A program made the translations under genes and the position numbers. Below the pieces are notes generated by a model. The model saw only the letters and a list, made by a program, of their open reading frames with translations, was not told the origin of the DNA and did no database searches. DNA of 43,543 nucleotides from Streptomyces sp. Root431. GTDB lineage: Bacteria; Actinomycetota; Actinomycetes; Streptomycetales; Streptomycetaceae. The stretch covers positions 28,653-72,195 of the forward strand of contig NZ_LMEI01000011.1 in NCBI RefSeq assembly GCF_001426585.1. Reading direction: 5' to 3'. This document shows positions 39,516-43,543 of this stretch, one piece after another. Position 1 is the stretch's first letter. Every line of letters begins with the position of its first letter.

Positions 39516-40495
39516 TCCTGACCGTCACCCTGAACGCGGCGCTGGACGTCACGTACTTCGTCGACGAAGTGACGCCGCACACCTCGCACCGCGTCGAGCG
39601 GACCGTCGAACGCGCCGGGGGCAAGGGCATCAACGTGTCCCGCGTCCTGGCCGCGCTGGGGCACCCCGTGCTCGCCACCGGGCTGGTGGGAGGAACCACC
39701 GGGCAGTCGGTGAGGGAGGACCTCCGTGCGGCCGGTCTGCGGGACGCACTCGTGCCCGTCCTGGGGGAATCCCGCAGAACCGTCACCGTCGTCTCGCAAC
39801 GCAGCGGCGACGCCACCGTGTTCAACCAGGCCGGGCCGCACGTCGACCTGCGCTCCTGGGCCGAGTTCACCCGGCGGTACGCCGAACTCGTCGGGCAGGC
39901 CACGGTCGTGGTCCTCGCCGGGAGCCTCCCGCCGGGCCTGCCCGACGACGCGTACGCGGGGCTGGTGGAGACCGCCCGCGCGGCCGGAGCCGTCACCGTC
40001 CTCGACACCAGCGGCCCCGCCCTGCTCGCGGCGCTGGCCGCGCGGCCCGACGTGATCAAGCCCAACGCGGCGGAGATCATCGATGCCACCGGCCGCTCGG
40101 ACCTCGCGCAGGCGGCAGCCGAGCTCCAGGCGCGCGGAGCACGCGCGGTCGCCGCCTCCGACGGCCCGCGGGGCCTCTACGCCGTCACCCGGGACGGACG
40201 CCACCGCGCGGTCCCGCCCGCCCGACTCCGCGGCAATCCGACCGGCGCCGGCGACGCGTGCGTCGCCGCCCTGGCGGCAGGGCTCGCGGCCGGCCTGCCC
40301 TGGCCGGAGATCCTCCGGGAGGCCGTCGCCCTGTCGGCGGCCGCGGTCGCGGCGCCGCTCGCCGGCGACTTCGACCGCGTCCTGTACGAGCAGTTCCGTA
40401 CCGAAGTGAGCGTGGAGACGACCCTGTTGGCCGCACCCCCGCTGGAGCCAGCTCCTTTGGAGACGACCCCGTTGGAGACACCCCCATGCCCCTGA
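39512..40495 (+). CDS. PfkB-family 1-phosphofructokinase / tagatose-6-phosphate kinase
   Basis: A 327-residue ribokinase-family kinase of the LacC/FruK branch. Early motifs are VILTVTLNAALDVTYFVDEV and GGKGINVSRVLAALGHPVLA; the anion hole and catalytic base are in NPTGAGDACVAALAAG. By context it phosphorylates tagatose 6-phosphate at C1 (or fructose 1-phosphate at C6). GTG 39512 overlaps the SIS stop (GTGA). The last 25 residues are an odd Leu/Pro/Thr repeat (PLEPAPLETTPLETPP) that overlaps the aldolase start region; they are probably not needed for catalysis. Confidence 0.93.
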   Translation: MILTVTLNAALDVTYFVDEVTPHTSHRVERTVERAGGKGINVSRVLAALGHPVLATGLVGGTTGQSVREDLRAAGLRDALVPVLGESRRTVTVVSQRSGDATVFNQAGPHVDLRSWAEFTRRYAELVGQATVVVLAGSLPPGLPDDAYAGLVETARAAGAVTVLDTSGPALLAALAARPDVIKPNAAEIIDATGRSDLAQAAAELQARGARAVAASDGPRGLYAVTRDGRHRAVPPARLRGNPTGAGDACVAALAAGLAAGLPWPEILREAVALSAAAVAAPLAGDFDRVLYEQFRTEVSVETTLLAAPPLEPAPLETTPLETPPCP

Positions 40496-41322
40496 CCCCC
40501 ACGGACGACATCATCGGCCCCGCCCACGCCCACAACCGTGGTGTCGGAGCCTTCAACGTCGTCCAGCTGGAGCACGCCGAGGCCATCGTGGACGGCGCGC
40601 ACCGGGCGAACCTGCCCGTGATCCTCCAGATCAGCGAGAACACCGTCCGCTACCACGGGTCCCTGGCCCCGATCGGCCGCGCCGCACTGGCCCTGGCCGA
40701 GGAGGCGACGGTGCCGGTGGCCGTCCACCTGGATCACGCCGAGTCCGAGGACCTCGTACGCGAAGCAGTCCGGCTCGGCTTCACGTCCGTGATGTTCGAC
40801 GCCTCCCGGCTGCCCTACGAGCGGAACGTGGCCGTGACCCGGGCCGTCACGGAGTACGGGCACAGGGGCGACGTACTCGTCGAGGCCGAACTCGGCGAGG
40901 TGGGCGGCAAGGACGGCGCCCATGCGCCAGGGGTCCGCACGGACCCGGACGAAGCCCGCGAGTTCGCCGCCGCGACGGCGGTGGACTGCCTCGCGGTCGC
41001 CGTCGGCAGCTCGCACGCGATGGCCACACGCGACGCCGAGCTCGACTTCGGCCTGATCGCCCGCCTGCGCGGCAGCGTCGGCGTACCCCTCGTCCTGCAC
41101 GGCTCCTCGGGCGTCTCGGACACGGACCTCGCCCGTGCCGTGCGGGCCGGCATGACGAAGGTCAACATCTCCACCCATCTCAACGGCATCTTCTCCCACA
41201 CCGTGAGGCGGGAACTGGACCGCCTGCCGGCCGTCAGCGACTCCCGGAAGTACATCGGTCCGGCCCGCGAGGCCGTCGCGACGGAGGTCGCACGCCTCCT
41301 GAACGTCCTGGCGCTCGCCTGA
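40486..41322 (+). CDS. Class II fructose/tagatose-bisphosphate aldolase (GatY/KbaY-like)
   Basis: A 278-residue zinc aldolase. The catalytic Asp and a zinc His are in VAVHLDHAESEDL; other ligands lie in VEAELGEVGG (Glu), AVGSSHAMAT and LVLHGSSGVSD (His). VKVNISTHL-type KVNISTHLNGIF binds phosphate. The short length and sequence fit GatY/KbaY tagatose-1,6-bisphosphate aldolases, giving glycerone phosphate and glyceraldehyde 3-phosphate. ATG 40486 overlaps the kinase gene by 10 bp, with GGAG 8 nt upstream. It is the last gene of the operon and converges on the second LacI gene with only 24 bp between. Confidence 0.94.
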   Translation: MPLTPTDDIIGPAHAHNRGVGAFNVVQLEHAEAIVDGAHRANLPVILQISENTVRYHGSLAPIGRAALALAEEATVPVAVHLDHAESEDLVREAVRLGFTSVMFDASRLPYERNVAVTRAVTEYGHRGDVLVEAELGEVGGKDGAHAPGVRTDPDEAREFAAATAVDCLAVAVGSSHAMATRDAELDFGLIARLRGSVGVPLVLHGSSGVSDTDLARAVRAGMTKVNISTHLNGIFSHTVRRELDRLPAVSDSRKYIGPAREAVATEVARLLNVLALA

Positions 41323-41346
41323 CACCTACGCGGCGGAGCGGGCGCG

Positions 41347-42348
41347 TCAGGCGGGCGGAGCGGTGCTGTCGCGGACGATGAGCCGCGGGAGCAGGAGACG
41401 CCGATGCGGTGCGTCGGACGGGGCACCGGAGACCGCTCCGAGGAGCAGTCCGATGGCTTCGCGGGTCATCTCCCGGGTGGGCAGGGCGACGCTGGTGAGG
41501 GCCGGACGGGTCAACGGCCCCTCCGGCGTGTCGTCATGGGCCACGATCGACAGGTCGGCCGGGATCGAACAGCCCTTGTCCTGGGCTGCCTGGAGCGCGC
41601 CGACGGCGAGCACGTCGTGCGTGGCGAACAGCGCGGTCGCCGCCGGCCGCGCCGTCATCGCCTCTGCGGCTGCCGCGATCCCGCCCTTGAGCGACGGCTC
41701 CGGCACGAGGCGCACGGCGGAGTCCGGGACGTCCAGGCCGTCCTCGGCGAAGGCGCGCCGGAAACCGCTCACCCGCATCATGTGGGCCGGGCCGGCGAGG
41801 ACGGCCACGTTCTCGTGGCCGAGATCCCGGAGGTGGCGCCCGGCGAGGTATCCGCCGTGCTCGTAGTCGATGGTGACGACCGGGAAGCGGGCGGGAGCCC
41901 GCGCGCCCTCCCAGGCGCACAGGACGACGGGGAAGCGGGTGCGCGACAGCAACGGGAGGTGGTCGGTCAGCCCCTCGTCGCCCGCGATGAGCAGGGCGTC
42001 GACGGACCGGCTGGTCAGCCCCGCGAGATGTCTCCTGGCGCGCTCTCCGTCGCGGCGGGTGGTGCAGAGCAGCAGGCGGTAGCCGTGCTCGCCGAGGACG
42101 TCCTCCGCCTCTTCGACGAGTTCCGCGTAGAAGGCGGTGGACACGGTCGGGACGAAGAGGCCCACCGTGCGCGTGCTGCCGGTGGCGAGCGACCGGGCCA
42201 CCAGATTGGGGACGTAGCCGAGTTCGGCGATGGCCTCGCGGACCCGGGCCTCGGTGGCGGGCCGAACGGCGACACGGCCGGAGAGCACGTTGGAGACCGT
42301 CTGCTTGGTGACGCCGGCCAGGTCCGCCACGTCCTGCATCGTCGCCAT
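41347..42348 (-). CDS. LacI-family regulator 2
   Basis: A 333-residue LacI repressor: MQDVADLAGVTKQTVSNVLS (helix-turn-helix), EAIAELGYVPNLVARSLATG (hinge), then the effector domain (TVGLFVPTVSTAFYAELVEE, ALLIAGDEGLTDHLP, VLAVGALQAAQDKGCSIPAD, SIVAHDDTPEGPLTRPALTS). GAGGTAGTC precedes ATG 42348. An operator-like TTTTACCG motif lies 12 bp upstream, and a second lies 160 bp upstream towards the divergent secreted-protein gene. It probably represses itself and that gene. Confidence 0.95.
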   Translation of the reverse strand: MATMQDVADLAGVTKQTVSNVLSGRVAVRPATEARVREAIAELGYVPNLVARSLATGSTRTVGLFVPTVSTAFYAELVEEAEDVLGEHGYRLLLCTTRRDGERARRHLAGLTSRSVDALLIAGDEGLTDHLPLLSRTRFPVVLCAWEGARAPARFPVVTIDYEHGGYLAGRHLRDLGHENVAVLAGPAHMMRVSGFRRAFAEDGLDVPDSAVRLVPEPSLKGGIAAAAEAMTARPAATALFATHDVLAVGALQAAQDKGCSIPADLSIVAHDDTPEGPLTRPALTSVALPTREMTREAIGLLLGAVSGAPSDAPHRRLLLPRLIVRDSTAPPA

Positions 42349-42359
42349 GACTACCTCGA

Positions 42360-42375
42360 TTTTACCGATCCAAAA
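42360..42375. promoter_or_regulatory. LacI-2 operator candidate, proximal
   Basis: TTTTACCGATCCAAAA, an imperfect palindrome sharing the TTTTACCG-TC-AAA pattern with 42508-42521. It lies directly before the ribosome-binding site of the LacI-2 gene, suiting autorepression. Confidence 0.6.
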
Positions 42376-42507
42376 GCGGATGCAACGTACTGCCGGGACG
42401 GGGAAGCGGTCAACATCGCCACCCCGGCCCCACGAAGGCGGGGCAGCACCGGAGGCGCCGGAGGCACCGGTTCCGAGAAAGCTGAAGTTTTCCGCCCGAG
42501 GCTCTTG

Positions 42508-42521
42508 TTTTACCGGTCAAA
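42508..42521. promoter_or_regulatory. LacI-2 operator candidate, distal
   Basis: TTTTACCGGTCAAA, a near palindrome around ACCGGT. It overlaps a possible plus-strand promoter (TTGTTT at 42505-42510, TACGGT about 18 nt on) facing the secreted-protein gene. Confidence 0.6.
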
Positions 42522-42912
42522 TTGGCCGTACGGTCCACCCACCGACGGCAACCGAGACCCGGTCGCCGGACGGATGCGGCGCCCCCCTCGCGCCGCGGAG
42601 CGGACACCTGAACCGCACGGGCCTCGGTCTCCGCGCCACGCCCCACCCCCCCACTCCCGCACCACCCGGCCACGACCGGATCCCCCCACCCGCATGCCCC
42701 GCCCCGGCCCTCCCTGAGCCGGACCGCGCATGCCGTATCCCCCCTCCCCGAAACGCCCCCGGCCGGACCGGCCCCGCGCGGTACGCCGTCCCAGGGCGAG
42801 ACGCAGCCGAACCCGGGACGCCTCTCGGCCGTCCCGCATCACACCGCCGTCCCGAAGGACGCCGGACCTCCCACGGAGCCCTCCCCTCGGCTCCTCCGTT
42901 CAAGGAGTTCTC

Positions 42913-43543
42913 ATGAACGCTCCTCGCACCAGACTGGCCGGAGCGCTCGTCGCAGCCGCGCTGGTCGTCACAGGCGGCAGCACGCTGACGATGCCCACGG
43001 CATCCGCGGAGACGAGCGCCGCCTCCTACACCGTCTCCGTCGGCGCCAAGGGCTCATGGACGTACGCGGACGACACGCCCGCCGGCACGTACATCGACAA
43101 GGACGGCACCTTCTACTTCCAGCAGGCCCACGCCCTTTACGGCGCGAACGACCCGCGCAAGTGGACCTTCTACACCGGAACGAACATCGACACCGCCACC
43201 CGTTCCAGCGCGATCAGCGACGCCGTCAACCCGGCCAACTCCGACGACCGCAACAACAACACCACCTGGCGCTGCAACTACAGCCCGACCGGCGTCGAGG
43301 CCACCCAATCGCCCGTCACCACCACCTACGCGCACCGCAACTACTGCGACCTCGCCGGCGTCTGGGTCGATCCGGACACCGGTGACTGGTACGGCCTGGT
43401 GCACAACGAGTTCACTCCGGAGCCCTTCGGCGACGGCTCCCACTTCGACGGCATCGACTACGCCGTGTCCAAGGACCAGGGCCGGACCTGGTCCATCAAG
43501 GACCACGTCATCACCTCGCCGTACAGCACCAAGCGCGGTGACA
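42913..43543 (+). CDS. Secreted protein, partial, possible beta-propeller glycoside hydrolase
   Basis: At least 210 residues, cut by the right edge. A Sec signal peptide (RLAGALVAAALVVTGGSTLT) ends near TASA-ET. The mature part reads like a sialidase/GH43-type propeller: GVWVDPDTGDWYGLVHNEF, then FDGIDYAVSKDQGRTWSIKD with an Asp-box-like S-x-D-x-G-x-T-W. ATG 42913 follows AAGGAG. Divergence from a sugar LacI gene beside an aminosugar-type catabolic operon suggests an extracellular enzyme that frees the imported sugar. The exact family is not recognised. Confidence 0.9.
   Translation, partial: MNAPRTRLAGALVAAALVVTGGSTLTMPTASAETSAASYTVSVGAKGSWTYADDTPAGTYIDKDGTFYFQQAHALYGANDPRKWTFYTGTNIDTATRSSAISDAVNPANSDDRNNNTTWRCNYSPTGVEATQSPVTTTYAHRNYCDLAGVWVDPDTGDWYGLVHNEFTPEPFGDGSHFDGIDYAVSKDQGRTWSIKDHVITSPYSTKRGD

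Larger units (their letters stand above)
42349..42912. promoter_or_regulatory. 564-bp divergent region: LacI operators and C-rich leader
   Basis: No gene is seen in it. The left part holds two operator-like TTTTACCG motifs and a possible promoter for the secreted protein. From about 42600 to 42780 the plus strand is strikingly C-rich and G-poor. The ribosome-binding site AAGGAG lies at 42902-42907. The leader would be about 370 nt if the predicted promoter is right. Confidence 0.55.

Noticed and set aside
43054..43506. Minus-strand frame opposite the secreted protein
   Set aside because: Val/Gly-rich shadow; the plus strand has signal peptide, ribosome-binding site and Asp-box-like motif.
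1..43543. CRISPR arrays, tRNA genes, insertion sequences, phage or ICE genes
   Set aside because: No regularly spaced repeats, cloverleaf-like sequences, transposase or integrase frames were seen; smeA-sffA resembles mobile-element transfer genes but fits the known chromosomal sporulation pair better.

Overview
This is chromosomal DNA from a high-GC actinomycete, almost certainly a Streptomyces. The signs are the very high GC at third codon positions, many GTG starts, dense ATGA/GTGA stop-start overlaps, and the stretch smeA-sffA / MocR regulator / YczE / GDPD / MFS / rbpA / fxsA / ppm1 / amidohydrolase / Lrp / acyl-CoA dehydrogenase. From memory, that stretch resembles the order around SCO1415-SCO1428 of S. 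coelicolor. I see no tRNA, rRNA, insertion sequence, integrase or CRISPR array.

Layout. (1) 1-2592, minus strand: a coupled three-gene operon cut by the left edge. It encodes a coiled-coil protein, a Pro-rich low-complexity protein and a small predicted winged-helix protein; the architecture recalls MukF/MukE (Mks/Wadjet-type SMC partner) proteins. (2) 2676-9412: a GntR/FCD regulator facing pxpABC (5-oxoprolinase), which converges on a 1199-aa fused hydantoinase/oxoprolinase. That large gene is the last of four overlapping minus-strand genes (5813-12769): MgtA-like mannosyltransferase, second GT4 glycosyltransferase, SGNH hydrolase, HyuAB fusion. (3) 13026-15088: a HEAT-repeat and an ankyrin protein. 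(4) 15394-17376: smeA-sffA, a sporulation-septum membrane protein and an FtsK/SpoIIIE-like protein whose Walker motifs are degenerate here. (5) 17444-24171: conserved core genes, with rbpA carrying a clear sigma-R type promoter. (6) 24622-33796: an accessory metabolic and regulatory region (amidohydrolase, Lrp, APH-like phosphotransferase, AttH-like protein, acyl-CoA dehydrogenase, PF04672-type methyltransferase, MetE-like protein). (7) 33903-43543: a sugar island. A LacI repressor faces an operon for an ABC importer without its own ATPase, a SIS isomerase/deaminase, a PfkB kinase and a class II aldolase. A second LacI gene then faces a secreted protein cut by the right edge.

How the genes work together. 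The sugar island encodes uptake followed by isomerisation/deamination, phosphorylation and aldol cleavage, as in galactosamine/tagatose-6-phosphate catabolism. Each repressor has recognisable candidate operators; one motif is repeated as a perfect 16-mer inside the binding-protein gene. pxpABC has a palindrome between its -35 and -10 elements that fits the neighbouring GntR protein. smeA-sffA has a BldD-like inverted repeat upstream. The most unusual observations are the SMC-partner-like operon, the pseudo-ATPase signature of SffA, the intragenic LacI operator, the near-perfect palindrome ahead of the methyltransferase gene, and the C-rich leader of the secreted protein gene.
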